Shown here piece by piece: positions 1 through 9,686 of a stretch of 64,000 nucleotides of DNA. Numbering within the stretch: position 1 is the stretch's first letter; every line of letters begins with the position of its first letter. The position numbers and the translations under genes are program-made. The notes under the pieces are model-generated. The model saw only the letters and a program-made list of their open reading frames with translations. It made no database searches and was not told the origin of the DNA. This stretch comes from Turnera subulata (taxonomy: Eukaryota; Streptophyta; Magnoliopsida; Malpighiales; Passifloraceae): the NCBI GenBank assembly GCA_028386065.3, contig JAKUCV010002372.1, forward strand, positions 62,001 to 126,000, written 5' to 3'.

Positions 1-2082
1 TCCTCACCTGGGCCTTATCAATTGTTTCGAAACCTGAAGCCTTGTTCCGCCTCAACATATCCTATATACATAACAAAAGAAATGCGACCATGTGTAAGGT
101 ACACATACAACAATTTCGAATGTACTCTAGAACGTACTTATATCGATGTATCACTTTGAGTCCTTAAGCTCAATCATTATCCCCAAGTCCCGTGATCTCA
201 TGCCTATATTAATAATGTTTGTCAGGTTAAATTATCCATTGGGCCTGAGGCCCAAATCATACCTTAATCTTATTTGGGCCTAAAGCCCATATTAAAACAA
301 TTACACTTTATTGGGCTTAAAGCCCAAACCATGTCCAAATATATATCTGGGCCTAAAGCCCGTATCATTTTAAGCCATTGAGCCTAAAGCCCATCCTAAA
401 TTAACTACTCTTTATTGGGCCTAAAGCCCATTCCATAACCATGAGTCATATAGAGTTACTGGGCCTAGGCCCGGCCCATCATTATAATCAAGCTAACTCA
501 TAACCCGAGCTTACTATTTCCGGCCTAAAGGTACTATACTTGACGGTAAGAACCCGGCCACACGACTCTCAACTCGTCACACTCGTTTTCCACTAGTCCA
601 TTATATCGTGATACATCGATTAAAATGCATATCTAGTACAGGACATGTACAAAATTAAATTACAGGCTTCATCGGGAATTACCATTTAATGCCGACTCGT
701 GATGCTCGCCGGAACAGTATCCCGAGCTCGCCGGATCAGTAACTTCTTCGCCGGATTCCGGCCACTCCTCGCCGGAAAGTTCACAACTCACAAGGTCACT
801 CTCTCTCCCATTGTCAATCCTAAAACACCGACCCAAAACAACCCGAGAATCTACTTAGCCATCCATACTACAAGACCCAAGAGTACCACAAGGAAAAGAA
901 ACAAGTTGGGCAACCAATCCTTACCCGGAAAATACAAACTCACACATCGCCCTGGAGCTGGACCCGTCCGGAATTAGAGTACATCAAAAACCCGAGTCAC
1001 TGTCTGAGCAACCCCAAGCCAACAAGTCAGGAACCCGACAGCAGCACCGTCAACAACCGATGAACAGGCAGCCCGACCAAGCCCGCACACGACCACAACT
1101 CGCAACAGACCCAACGCTGGTGAACCAAAACCCGACCACCATGGACTCGACCTCCACGGCCAACATCAGAAGCACACATCCACCGCTCTTGCTTCCGCCA
1201 TAGACCACCACCACCACGAGCCCATGCCGGCACCAAACAACCCCAACACACGCCCGCCTCCATCAATATAAAGTCCAAACAAAACCAAAGACCATCAATC
1301 AACGGTCCCAGAAATTTTAAAAGGAGAAGAAGAGGGAGGGCAGAGGAAGGAAAAGGGGCAGCTTACCAACGATGGTGATGGCGGTGCAGACTTGAATCCA
1401 ACCCTCCAGCCGCTGCTCGTCCCCATCGTCTCGCCTCGCAACCTCAGCCTCTCGTTCCTCCACTGGCCTCGAATCACGGGGTCGAAAGTGAAGAGCGTGG
1501 CGGCGGAGGCGTGGGGTCGCGCCGATGGCGACAAGAAAAAGGAAGAGTGGAAGTTGGGGGCGGCGGTTTGAGTGAAAGGAAGAAGGAAGAGAACAGGGAA
1601 GGGAGTGGGCAGCCGTTCTGGAGGAGAAGAAAAGAGAGAAAAGAGAGGAGAAGGAGAGGAGAGGATGGGTTTTATACCTAGGGTAAACCTAGGGTTCGGC
1701 CACGCGTGAAACGACGTCGTTTGGTCAGCAAAAACGGCATCGTTTAGTCTTCTCAGCACCTGAGGTCAACGCGCCAAACTCCTCTGGTGAAAACGCATTC
1801 AAACTTGAGTTTCATGTATTGGGCTTCCCTAAACTACGTAGTATTGGTCAATACTACTCCAAAACTTGTGTTTTAAACACAAACACAAATAATACACAAT
1901 TTTTCTACTTTAATCCTAAATAAAGATTAATTTCCACACTAAAAATATTATTACCAAGGAAATAAAATGTTTCCCTAGATCATAAATACCCAGGAATTCT
2001 CCAAGAGTAAAATTAGTAATTTAAATTCCAAAAATTTTGAAAATTCCATAAAAAATAAATACCGAAAATTCGGGGTGTTACA
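1..2082 (-). mobile_element. Tekay-type LTR, truncated by window edge
   Basis: On the minus strand this LTR begins at 2082 with TGTAACACCCCGAATTTTCG, matching the terminus of the LTRs that end at 56677 and 61446 (TGTAACGCCCCGAATTTTCG). Position 1 onward (tcctcacctgggcc) aligns with the LTR sequence near 54480 and 59252, so only the 5' two thirds of the LTR is in the window. It holds a CT-rich leader (about 1320-1660), an AAACGACGTCGTTT-like palindrome near 1710-1725 and a cluster of GGGC...GCCC repeats. The short ORFs here are low-complexity by-products. It is either a solo LTR or the 5' LTR of an element extending left. It abuts a Tat-like leader at 2083. Confidence 0.8.
235..480. repeat. 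GGGCYTAAAGCCC inverted-repeat cluster in Tekay LTR
   Basis: Six to seven imperfect palindromes of the form GGGCCTAAAGCCC or GGGCTTAAAGCCC occur in about 245 bp. The same cluster occurs in every Tekay-type LTR in the window (for example 23400-23740, 28276-28603, 39260-39600). The half-site TGGGCC/GCCCA resembles the plant 'site II' element bound by TCP factors; binding here is inference. Confidence 0.8.
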
Positions 2083-2451
2083 AACACAAATGCAAGTACC
2101 ACTTATTGATTCACAATGCATGGGATGCTCAGGGTATACAGCTGGTTGGGGGCCAAAAAACTGCCGCTAGGGAACAGGTTGACCTACTCACATGTGATAA
2201 TGGATATCGCGTGAGGTCCGAGGCCAGTTAATCCCCATCATTACTAAGCATCGAGAAACGGGTTCATGCAAGCCACCATCACTTAAAGAAAGTATGTAGT
2301 GGACTTGGCTTCCCTCGCCCTCTTACGGTAAAGGCTTCACATAAATCATCATGAATGCAAGGAATTTATGGTGACAAATAAAAAGGCACACAAATCTCAA
2401 TTATTGCACAAAGTTTCTTGAACCCACTACTCCCCTAGCGGGGTAGCCAAC
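2083..2451 (-). mobile_element. Tat/Ogre-like 5' leader fragment with primer-binding site
   Basis: Directly downstream (minus strand) of the LTR at 2452-4261 lies TTGGCTACCCCGCTAGGGG, at 2432-2451. This resembles the TGGCGACTCCGCTGGGGA type of primer-binding site I associate with Ogre/Tat elements. About 370 bp of non-coding leader follows before the sequence is cut at 2083 by the neighbouring Tekay LTR. No gag ORF remains. The tRNA is not assigned. Confidence 0.6.
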
Positions 2452-4261
2452 TGTGAATACCCGACCCAAAATCACTTGGGCCTATTCACCTATTCCTTTC
2501 ACCTTCAACCTCGGGTCAATCCCATATCAATGGTGTCGCCACCCAAATTTTATTAGGGGCAAAATTTGGGGAAAACCCTTGAATGACTCCTTAGGCAACC
2601 GGTCATGGCGAACCAAAGATATGAGATCGGGGGTTCGTCACGGATGGGAAGGTGTTAGGCACCCATCCGTGTTGGGTCGAAACTTTGTGCAATAGTAAAA
2701 GAAGAGTATGCCTTATGCAAGTGTGCATCGTGTGGAAATAAATCACATAAAAAAACTAAATCAGAGGGTAAGAAGAAGATGGTACGGAATAAAAAGGAAA
2801 AATAAAAATATTTGGGCTTGAGTCTCCCCCACTAGAGACCACCAACGTACCTCGGCGACCGGGTTCAAAGCCCACGTAGTTCTTGTCACGGCATCACAGT
2901 AATCACATCATCAAAAGCATCGTTATCATCATCATATCACAACAACAGTAAATCATTAGAATCAGAATGGGTTACCTCGTGTAGCCCTCCTCTCACTCCT
3001 ATGCGCTTACCACTCCCGCAACAGAATCTGAGCAGAAATTCAACAGCAAATTCGAGGCTGAAGGAGGTCGAACTGGCATCTGGCCTGAATAGGAAAGTTG
3101 AAGAATTGCTCCTTTGCTTTCCACAGACACCAATATCGCAGAAAATTGAGGTCTATAGCTCTAGATATGGCCGAATTACTGAGTATCTGTACTAGGCTTC
3201 TCTCCTCCGGTTCAGCACTTCTTCTCCACCGATTTGCTTGAATCCGCCTCTTTCCTCTTCCTCTCTTGATCTACTACTGCTAATGGCTCCTTGCTTGATG
3301 CTTCCCACGGTATCCCACCAGAGTTTCTGCCTCAGAATGTGTTTCTAGGCTTGGAGAAGTAGAGTTTCTCCAAGCACTCAAAGCTTATGGGTGTGTATGT
3401 GAGAAAAGAAGTTGAGTCCCTTAAAATGTGTGTTAGGGGTCCTATTTATAGTGCTCTAGGAAGTCTAGGGGCGTGGACCTGCTTAATGGTGAAGATTATG
3501 CCCGAAAATTTGGTCTAAAACTGGGTAGGATCGAAAAAGAAACAAATTCGGAGATTTTCTGGGTTCCTGGGCACTTATGACCGCCATGGCCGGCGGTCAT
3601 GGCCACAAGACCGCCATGGCCTGGCTGTCATCTCGAGATGACCGCTGGGCCTTCCCGATTTTGTGCGTTATTTCCTTTTTTGCTCCCGAATCTCCCTAAT
3701 TCCGCTGTGATTCGATCCTACAGCATAATCAACCCCCAATCTTCCTATAATCACTCAATTACTTGATTAGTACTTCCCCAAATCATTCTATGATTAATCA
3801 ATCACACATTAACACCCAATTAAGCCCAAAATCTTACCAAAAACACAAAATCTACTTATATGATAATTAACTCTGATTTTCCACGAAAATCAAAGCTAAA
3901 ATTGACCTGCAAGAAATGTGTTAATGGGCTGGACAAAATATGGAGAATTAATAATTTGGACCCTTAAATCCATTCCTAACCCAAGAATAAATCATCTCAT
4001 TATTATTGGGTCAAAAACAACTAGAAGAGCCCATGCCAATGCATTTTAATAAATGAACCATATCATATATTTTATCCTAAGGTTAAATCATCTCGTTAAT
4101 TCTAGGATTTAAGCGCATAAAGGTTTATGTCATCAAAATACACCAATTTTACTAAATTAAGATTCATATCATGTTTGAACCTTGGACGAAATCATCGCAT
4201 TGATCCTAAGTCTACACATGTACGAAGTAAAATTTCCGTGGGTTAAATTTGGGTGTTCACA
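2452..4261 (-). mobile_element. Tat/Ogre-like long terminal repeat (5' LTR)
   Basis: On the minus strand the repeat starts TGTGAACACCCAAATTT and ends GGGTCGGGTATTCACA, giving TG...CA ends with a longer inverted repeat. Its length is 1810 bp. A primer-binding-site-like sequence follows at the left end, so this is the 5' LTR of a minus-strand element whose interior was lost or interrupted. A TATA box and an upstream palindrome cluster mark U3. The right flank (gggtg, 4262-4266) has no visible partner target duplication. The ORFs inside are spurious. Confidence 0.7.
3443..3650 (-). promoter_or_regulatory. LTR promoter: TATA box plus GACCGCCATGGCC palindromes
   Basis: On the minus strand TATAAATA lies at 3450-3443. 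About 125-200 bp upstream (3577-3650) are two copies of GACCGCCATGGCC, a long near-palindrome spanning 3577-3600, and ATCTCGAGAT flanked by further ACCGC/GCGGT half-sites. The arrangement of inverted repeats just upstream of TATA recurs in other LTR families here. Confidence 0.6.
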
Positions 4262-4636
4262 GGGTGGTAAGCCAGTCACTCGCGAAACGCTCTGAGCAGT
4301 CAATGAAATTTGGTAATAGCTACCTTCATTCAAAGTTTTCCAAGAAGGCTCCCGCCAGTATTCCTGAACCCTGTCAGAGATGAAAAACATGATGGAATTG
4401 GCCGAGCCACAAAAGGAAGCTCGCAGGGTGCATCTGTCCTCCAGGAAAATCGTCTCTTCCATGGGAGTGACAAAGAACCTGGACGAGTAGAGCTCGTCGA
4501 TGAAGACCAAACGAGGCATCCTCTCGAGCTCGTTTGGCAGTTCCTCTTGTTGCTCATTTATCAGGCTATAGGCTAACTGATTCCTCCTTCCTAAGGAGGC
4601 TCCCTAAAAAAAGAAGACAGATGATAGAGTAGGCAT
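4262..4636 (-). pseudogene. Truncated TE-associated accessory ORF
   Basis: The minus-strand ATG at 4636 follows a TATA box by about 90 bp. The frame runs leftward to 4262, where the Tat-like LTR cuts it. An in-frame TAG occurs about ten codons in, after a T-rich run; a splice acceptor there is an alternative reading. The remaining residues include RFFVTPMEETIFLEDR and, near the break, YYQISLTAQSVSRVTGLP. That last stretch has the shape of the YITMTLEEFGVRAGLP segment of the accessory ORF at 6723-8042. I read it as a plant-transposon-protein-like domain of unknown function. The similarity is by eye and weak. Confidence 0.4.
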
Positions 4637-4720
4637 TTCTGTCTTAATGTGGTTTGTGTATCTCTCTTTCTCTGAATCGTATTTTTCTTAGAATGCTTTT
4701 GATTATTTACTAACCATTGC

Positions 4721-4731
4721 TTTGCCTTTTA
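4721..4731 (-). promoter_or_regulatory. TATA box (CTATAAAAGGC) for the truncated ORF
   Basis: CTATAAAAGGC on the minus strand lies about 85-95 bp upstream of the ATG at 4636, a normal spacing for a plant promoter with a short leader. No other promoter evidence is visible. Confidence 0.4.
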
Positions 4732-5312
4732 TAGAAATACGATTACCTATTTTTCAAAGTCTAGACCCTACCTATTTTTCGATAAACGGTAAAGCAAACC
4801 TCTCTCTTCACAAAATTACAAATTGTTTACGCTCCTCAAGGCTCTTCTTTTTGAAAATCTTTACCACTGTCTACATTATTACTCTTGTCACATTGCATGT
4901 TTTTGGGCTACAAGCACTTGTGTTTTCTAGCTCACTTCTTACATGCATTATCTTTTCACCCTGGCTATCTTGGCTCTTCAATAAAGGGATACGAATCCCA
5001 AAAGTCGCTTTTGCTCATGTGGGGTTTATGAACAAGTGGTTGCTGATTATTGTCATTAATTCGCCGTGCATTATGACGTCATTTTGGCTTACACAAATAA
5101 TAAATCTTCGTTTTATCAAGGAATATTTAATTTCTATTATTATAACAAATTCGTGATTTCACCACTGATATTCTTTTTGGTTACTAATAGCAGGCTTGAT
5201 TTTATTGGATCTTATATCATTCCTACCATTTATGTTTAAAAACAAGCTTGATTAAGAAAAAGGAACTACTTATTTATTTATTCATAAAATATTACAATAG
5301 AGAAGAAGCACT

Positions 5313-5696
5313 CTATGAAGTTACTTGCTTCTCCCGTTCCTTTACATGTTTGCGGACATTCTCAACCTGGGAGGAAAGTCCCATACAGGCCATCTCGATC
5401 TGCATCACAGCAGAGCTGATCTTCTTCAGGGCTAAGTTCAGAAGTCCCAGTGTCTGTAATGGTGTATTACTGTGAGCTATCCCTTTGCCCTTCGGATCAT
5501 CAGTGTCTTTGGTGACCGACTTCTTTTGACGCTTGCGAGATATGGCCGTGTCTATCAAATGACCAGGGACATTCCTCCACTTGCGATGTTTCTTCGGCTT
5601 TTCCTCAACATCAGAATCACCAAAGGTAGTATCACCAAAAGTATAACTTAACTCCTCTGAGTCAGAGGTAGTTCTCGTTCTTATTGGTGAATCCAT
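5313..5696 (-). CDS. Small acidic/basic ORF with C-terminal helix, unknown function
   Basis: Open frame of 127 codons, starting MDSPIRTRTTSDSEEL. The first 40 residues are acidic, with a repeated FGD. A lysine/arginine-rich stretch follows (KPKKHRKWRN; SRKRQKK, a possible nuclear signal), then a C-terminal helix-forming segment (LGLLNLALKKISSAVMQIEM onward) rich in Leu, Val and Gln. Downstream are AATAAATAAATAA-type sequences that could be a poly(A) signal. I do not recognise the protein. Its C-terminal helix recalls the helical tail of the 6723-8042 ORF, so a TE accessory gene is more likely than a host gene. Confidence 0.4.
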   Translation of the reverse strand: MDSPIRTRTTSDSEELSYTFGDTTFGDSDVEEKPKKHRKWRNVPGHLIDTAISRKRQKKSVTKDTDDPKGKGIAHSNTPLQTLGLLNLALKKISSAVMQIEMACMGLSSQVENVRKHVKEREKQVTS

Positions 5697-5730
5697 GGTT
5701 TGAGATATGCCTTGCCAAGCATGAGGTTGG

Positions 5731-5738
5731 TATTTATA
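5731..5738. promoter_or_regulatory. TATA-like box, usable in either direction
   Basis: TATTTATA on plus reads TATAAATA on minus. On minus it lies only 35 bp from the ATG at 5696, leaving almost no leader. On plus it lies about 210 bp upstream of GAGCGTCGGAGTATTTTC (about 5946-5963), a string like the R/U5 of Tat-type LTRs, so it may be the TATA of a decayed plus-strand LTR. Orientation is unresolved. Confidence 0.3.
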
Positions 5739-6026
5739 AGCAGAAAGTGATTACGGTAAGGAGATATACGAGAATTCGTGTTGAAGAAAGTGGAATACTA
5801 GAGAGAGTTGCTAACGTAAGCCGTGACGAGACTATCAAAATCCGTAAAGAAAGAGTCATTCTTCGGAAATTCGAAATGAACTAAGACTCCCTGACTCTAC
5901 ATTGATCTAATTTGTGTATTTTTATTGTCTTACCTTTACTGACATGAGCGTCGGAGTATTTTCTAAGTTGTTTTGCAGGTACCCTTCATTTAAGCAAAAA
6001 GATAGGGGGAACATGAAAGCCGAGAC
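5739..6026 (+). other. Gene-free stretch with Tat-like R/U5 motif
   Basis: No convincing ORF. GAGCGTCGGAGTATTTTC at about 5946 and TTTTGCAGGTACCC shortly after resemble the GAGCGTCGGAGTG...GCAGGTACCC signature of Tat-lineage LTRs. GATAGGGGGAAC near 6001 looks like a polypurine tract, of the kind repeated at 8118-8281. Confidence 0.35.
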
Positions 6027-6028
6027 TG

Positions 6029-6545
6029 CAAAACATCGATGTTGCTTAACGACACATCAATGTTCCGAATGAACAAACTTAGACCCGAGGCTGCAAAACA
6101 TCGATGTTGAGGATTAAAACATCGATGTTGAGTGGACTTCAACTCATATCATTCTCAACCAGTAGCTTAAAACATCGATGTCGAGAGCCCAACATTGATG
6201 TTCCATCATGTGGAGAATCAAGTAATTGACAAGATAAATCAACATTGATGTTTAGTATCGAACATCGATGTTCAGTAAGTATTTTTCTTCCTAGTAGTTT
6301 TAAACATCGATGCTTCCAGGTAAGACATCGATGTTCTGTCATTACAGTTTAAAATTTTTTCATCCAGCAGTTTTAAACAACGATGTTCACATATTACAAC
6401 GTCAATGTTGTTTCGATTGACGACATTTCAAACTTTGACCAGAGGCACAGAAACATCGATGTTCAGACGTCACTTTTAAAAAATATAGCCGTTGGAGAGC
6501 ATGAAACATCGATGTTTCTTGACCAAGACATCGATGTTTAGCCGT
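6029..6545 (+). repeat. ACATCGATGT palindrome array upstream of internal promoter
   Basis: I count about nine perfect ACATCGATGT palindromes (usually AACATCGATGTT) and about six one-mismatch variants in some 515 bp, on both sides of GCCGTTGGA/AGCCGTT strings. Examples start near 6034, 6093, 6118, 6171, 6267, 6325, 6453, 6505 and 6528. Spacing is irregular, so this is not a simple tandem repeat. The array ends about 80 bp upstream of a TATA box (6623). The same motif set fills the U3 of the LTR at 8283-9657. Confidence 0.9.
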
Positions 6546-6622
6546 TATGTTTCAAAACTATAGTCGTTATCTAGCCGTTGGAGCCTGTTTTAAGGACTAC
6601 AACAGCTCGTTTTTGGCTCCCC

Positions 6623-6629
6623 TATATAA
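6623..6629 (+). promoter_or_regulatory. TATA box of internal accessory-gene promoter
   Basis: TATATAA sits 94 bp upstream of the ATG at 6723. The intervening leader is CT/A-rich and has no ATG. Together with the palindrome array and CCGTTGG repeats immediately upstream, this looks like a dedicated promoter for the accessory ORF inside the element. Confidence 0.55.
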
Positions 6630-6722
6630 CTTATGCCTCCCTTTGTCAATTTATACACTCTCTACTATTCCTTATTCAAAATTTCCTCTCAAAATCTATT
6701 CTCCTACTCATTTTTCACAAGT

Positions 6723-8042
6723 ATGGCAGGTGGGAAGAAATCTTCCAAGGGCAAATCTCTCGCTAAGGAGAGACCATCAAAGCAATGAGGAGGCTCTTCA
6801 AGCTCAGCTCCTCAATTTGCCGTGGAAGGCACCTCAATTTGGTTCTCTTCCAGAGCCGAACTTCACAACTTCATGTCTCTCTTCTCCAGGCGCTTAATTG
6901 CGTCTCCACGGTATCTTCCGGTGGATTACCCGAAAGAGAAGAACTACACACAGCTTGAAGCCCATCTTTGAGCATTGGGATTGTGGGAATTTGTGACCAA
7001 CAGGGGCTGGCAATATAGTGCTGAATTCGTCCGAGCATCCTACTCAACTCTCCGACGAGATGGTGACACATTGTCCGCTAATGTCAATGGAGTGTACATT
7101 ACCATGACATTGGAGGAATTTGGGGTGCGTGCTGGATTGCCATTTCAGGGAGACGATATTGCATCCTATGGAGGTGACCATTGGGCCACAACCCACGAAC
7201 CACTCTTTTTGAATGAACTTGGCTTCACGACTCTTGTTCGACACAGCTTCAGGAGGCCAACCATCCACTCCATTAACCTGGAGTACCGAGTTCTATTCTA
7301 CCTTCTCACCCGGGTCATCAAGCCAAGAGACAGAAATCACACCGTAATGTCCGTTGAGGATATGAAAGTACTTCATGCCATCATTCACCATGCACCAATT
7401 TATTGGGCACGATTTGTGCTTGTGCACATGTCAGACGATACATCCCAATACACCGAGCATCCTTTGTCCTATTCCTTCTTGGTGTTGAATATTCTATTGC
7501 ATGCAGGTGTTGATGTCGGAAAAGGCCGACAGGTTCCTCACACCAAAATATGGGCGATAAGTGATGCCACTTTCTGAACCAAAAAATCTATGGAAGAACC
7601 AAGACCCGGCCAAACTTCCGAACAAGCTCCAAGGACTGCCCAAGCAGAAAGTTCCCGTGCAGCCGCTTCTCGACGCCGAACCTCTGGAGTCACTCTTGAG
7701 TCCATTGCTGACTCCATCCACGGCCTTCAATTAAGCATGACAAGCATGGGCCGAGCAATAGAGAGGATTGACACGGAAGTGCAAAGACAAGGCCACTCTC
7801 TTCGGTCTTACTTTGCCCGTGTGAATTACAATCCTCTACCATATCACTCCACACTTCATGGCTACAATTTTGAAGATGAAGGTGATGATGATGATGAAGA
7901 ATTCACTCCAATGGATGTTGAGGATGGTCAAGAAGGAGGTGATGAAGAAGGAGCAGATGAAGAAGAAGAGGAAAACTTCCCTGCACAACAATCTGATGAT
8001 GATGATGATAATGACGATGGGAGCAAAAGCCCAACTTTCTAA
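6723..8042 (+). pseudogene. Accessory ORF of Sirevirus-like element (plant-transposon-protein-like), three TGA stops
   Basis: One reading frame runs from ATG 6723 to TAA 8042 (about 440 codons). It is broken only by TGA codons near 6786, 6969 and 7575. The N-terminus is basic (MAGGKKSSKGKSLAKERPSK). The central 200 residues (6975-7574) contain GLWEFVTNRGW, YITMTLEEFGVRAGLP and YRVLFYLLTRVIKPR, the pattern I associate with the 'putative plant transposon protein' family found in LTR elements. The C-terminal third has a helical segment (ESIADSIHGLQLSM) and ends in long Asp/Glu runs (7880-8030). Function is unknown. It occupies the env-like position of Sireviruses, between pol and the 3' LTR, but no signal peptide or membrane segment is evident. 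All three stops can come from CGA by C-to-T change. Confidence 0.65.
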
Positions 8043-8117
8043 ACTCTTATCTATTGTTATGTTTATGTCTTCTTAATTCAATAAAATGTTTACTATTGCT
8101 ATTTCTTTTTGCTAATG

Positions 8118-8281
8118 CCAAAAGGGGGAAGATAAGAAGAAGTAAATGCACAAATAAATAATATGCACCAAGTTAGGGGGAATCATAGTTTGACAAAACA
8201 TAGGGGGAATTAACCTCACTTATGAATTCATAAAACTTGGCATATACTTTTATTTGTTTATCATTATCAAAAAGGGGGAAA
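8118..8281 (+). other. Multiple polypurine tracts before the 3' LTR
   Basis: Four G-runs of the type AAAAGGGGGAAGATAAG, TTAGGGGGAATC, ATAGGGGGAATT and AAAAAGGGGGAAAT occur in about 165 bp, the last one base from the LTR start at 8283. Several consecutive polypurine tracts are a reported feature of Sirevirus (Ty1/copia) elements. This is the main reason for that lineage call, since pol is absent. Confidence 0.7.
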
Positions 8282-8549
8282 TTGTTAGAACTCATGCCTC
8301 CTTATCTCATTTAAGGTTTTTGATATTGACAAACCAACCATGACTCAATTGATGACAATCTTGAAGCAAAAAGAAATCAATCAAGGAGCAAAGAGCACAA
8401 GAATTGAAGTGACAAGCAATAAGTGTTAGGAACTCAAAATTGTACAAAGGTTAAACACTCAATTCTTCTAAGACATTAGCTCAAAAAAAAATCAATTTTA
8501 CTCATGCATCAAATAACTTCGCTTCAATCATAAAAATCATTTTTGAGCA

Positions 8550-9025
8550 TTGAACATCGATGTTCCTACCTTCACACAATTTTTCAAAAAGAGGCAGTAG
8601 CTCAGAACATATGCTGGCTTCCTAAACAACGATGTTGTAATGTCCGTTGCACTTAATATCTTTTGCAGCATCAAAACATGGATGTTCCTTCGACTGTTTT
8701 TATTCAGAACTTTGGCAGAGTCTCAAAAATTCGATGTCCAAATGGTAAACATCGATGTTCCAACATCAAACATCGATGTTCTACATTCAGACATCGATGT
8801 TCTCATGATGCTCATCTTTAATCTGTTTTGGCAGTGTTCCAAAACATCGATGTTCCGTTGGTAAACATCAATATTTTAGTGACCGTTGGACTCAATAATT
8901 CACATTTGTTGTCAAAACATCGATGTTCACTTTGTAAACATCGATGTTCTTGTAACCGTTAGTCCAATAATTCAAAATTACTGCTAAAACATCGATGTTT
9001 ATAAACATCGATGTTATGCCGTTGT
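8550..9025 (+). repeat. ACATCGATGT palindrome array in LTR U3
   Basis: About nine perfect ACATCGATGT copies (near 8551, 8748, 8767, 8790, 8841, 8923, 8937, 8987, 9003) and about four variants. Toward the TATA box they fall in pairs 14-20 bp apart, separated by CCGTTGGACT or ACCGTTAGTCC, giving a composite module of roughly 65-80 bp repeated three times. CNGTTR is a MYB core; that reading is inference. Confidence 0.9.
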
Positions 9026-9112
9026 GAGCAGACACCTTTTTCAACTCCCCATGCTGTTTTGTCTAAAGGTATTTTGGGTTGATTCCACAACGGTCATACA
9101 TGTTTTGAGACA

Positions 9113-9120
9113 TATAAATA
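9113..9120 (+). promoter_or_regulatory. TATA box of the Sirevirus-like LTR
   Basis: TATAAATA lies about 90 bp downstream of the last palindrome (9003-9012). It is followed by a leader with an ACTCTCTACG-type initiator context, as expected for the U3/R boundary. Confidence 0.6.
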
Positions 9121-9686
9121 GAGTTATTGCACCTCTATTTAAAATAATCAACTCTCTACGTTTTAAGCATTCATTGTTATTCATTCATACATAATTTGAT
9201 GAGCCAATATTCTTGAGAATTTAGAGTTGCCTTTATAGAGCTTTACTTGTTACGCATATCCACTCTTTGAGAGAGTCTTGCTTTGAGTGATTTTAAGTGT
9301 TTTCATACACCTTAAGGGAGGATTGTTCCCTTGTAGCAAATTCATAGGAAAAGTGTCTTTCTTTCTGGGAGAGAAGTCTTGAAACAAGGTATCTTCAAGC
9401 AAGTAAGTAGTGTTTCGTGTGACTCGAGCTCTAGGTTTGTAAAATGTTTGTTAGGCACCCGGAAGCATAACTTAGATGGTGAAATCTTCGAGAAAGTGTC
9501 TCGGAGGACTGGATTAGCCACACAAGTTGTATGTTTGAACCAGTATAAATTTTGGTGTGTTCTTATTCTTTCAATTCCGCATTTAATTCCTACAAGTTTT
9601 TAGTTTCGTCCAAAAAACGCTATTCACCCCCCCTAGCATAGGGCACCTATTCTAACACAAGGACCTAGGACTTCTAGAGGAGGCAT

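Larger units (their letters stand above)
8283..9657 (+). mobile_element. Sirevirus-like 3' LTR
   Basis: Starts TGTTAGAACTCATGCC right after a polypurine tract and ends CACCTATTCTAACA, with inverted TGTTAGAA/TTCTAACA ends; length 1375 bp. U3 holds the palindrome array (8550-9025) and TATAAATA (9113-9120). Downstream are leader sequence and a short spurious ORF. The 5' LTR and pol are not in the window. The caagg at 9658-9662 may be half of a target duplication, but the left partner is lost. Confidence 0.75.

Noticed and set aside
4722..5156. 144-codon plus-strand ORF with hydrophobic stretches
   Set aside because: It lies opposite minus-strand ORF remnants in AT-rich sequence. The hydrophobic residues follow from T-rich codons. 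No domain is recognisable and its start overlaps a minus-strand TATA box.
5684..5884. 66-codon plus-strand ORF
   Set aside because: It begins on the antisense of the start codon of the minus-strand ORF, has no domain, and lies in probable promoter or LTR sequence.
6029..9025. Regularly recurring palindromes as a possible CRISPR array
   Set aside because: Units are 10-12 bp, spacing is irregular and spacers are themselves repetitive. The context is a plant LTR element with TATA boxes.
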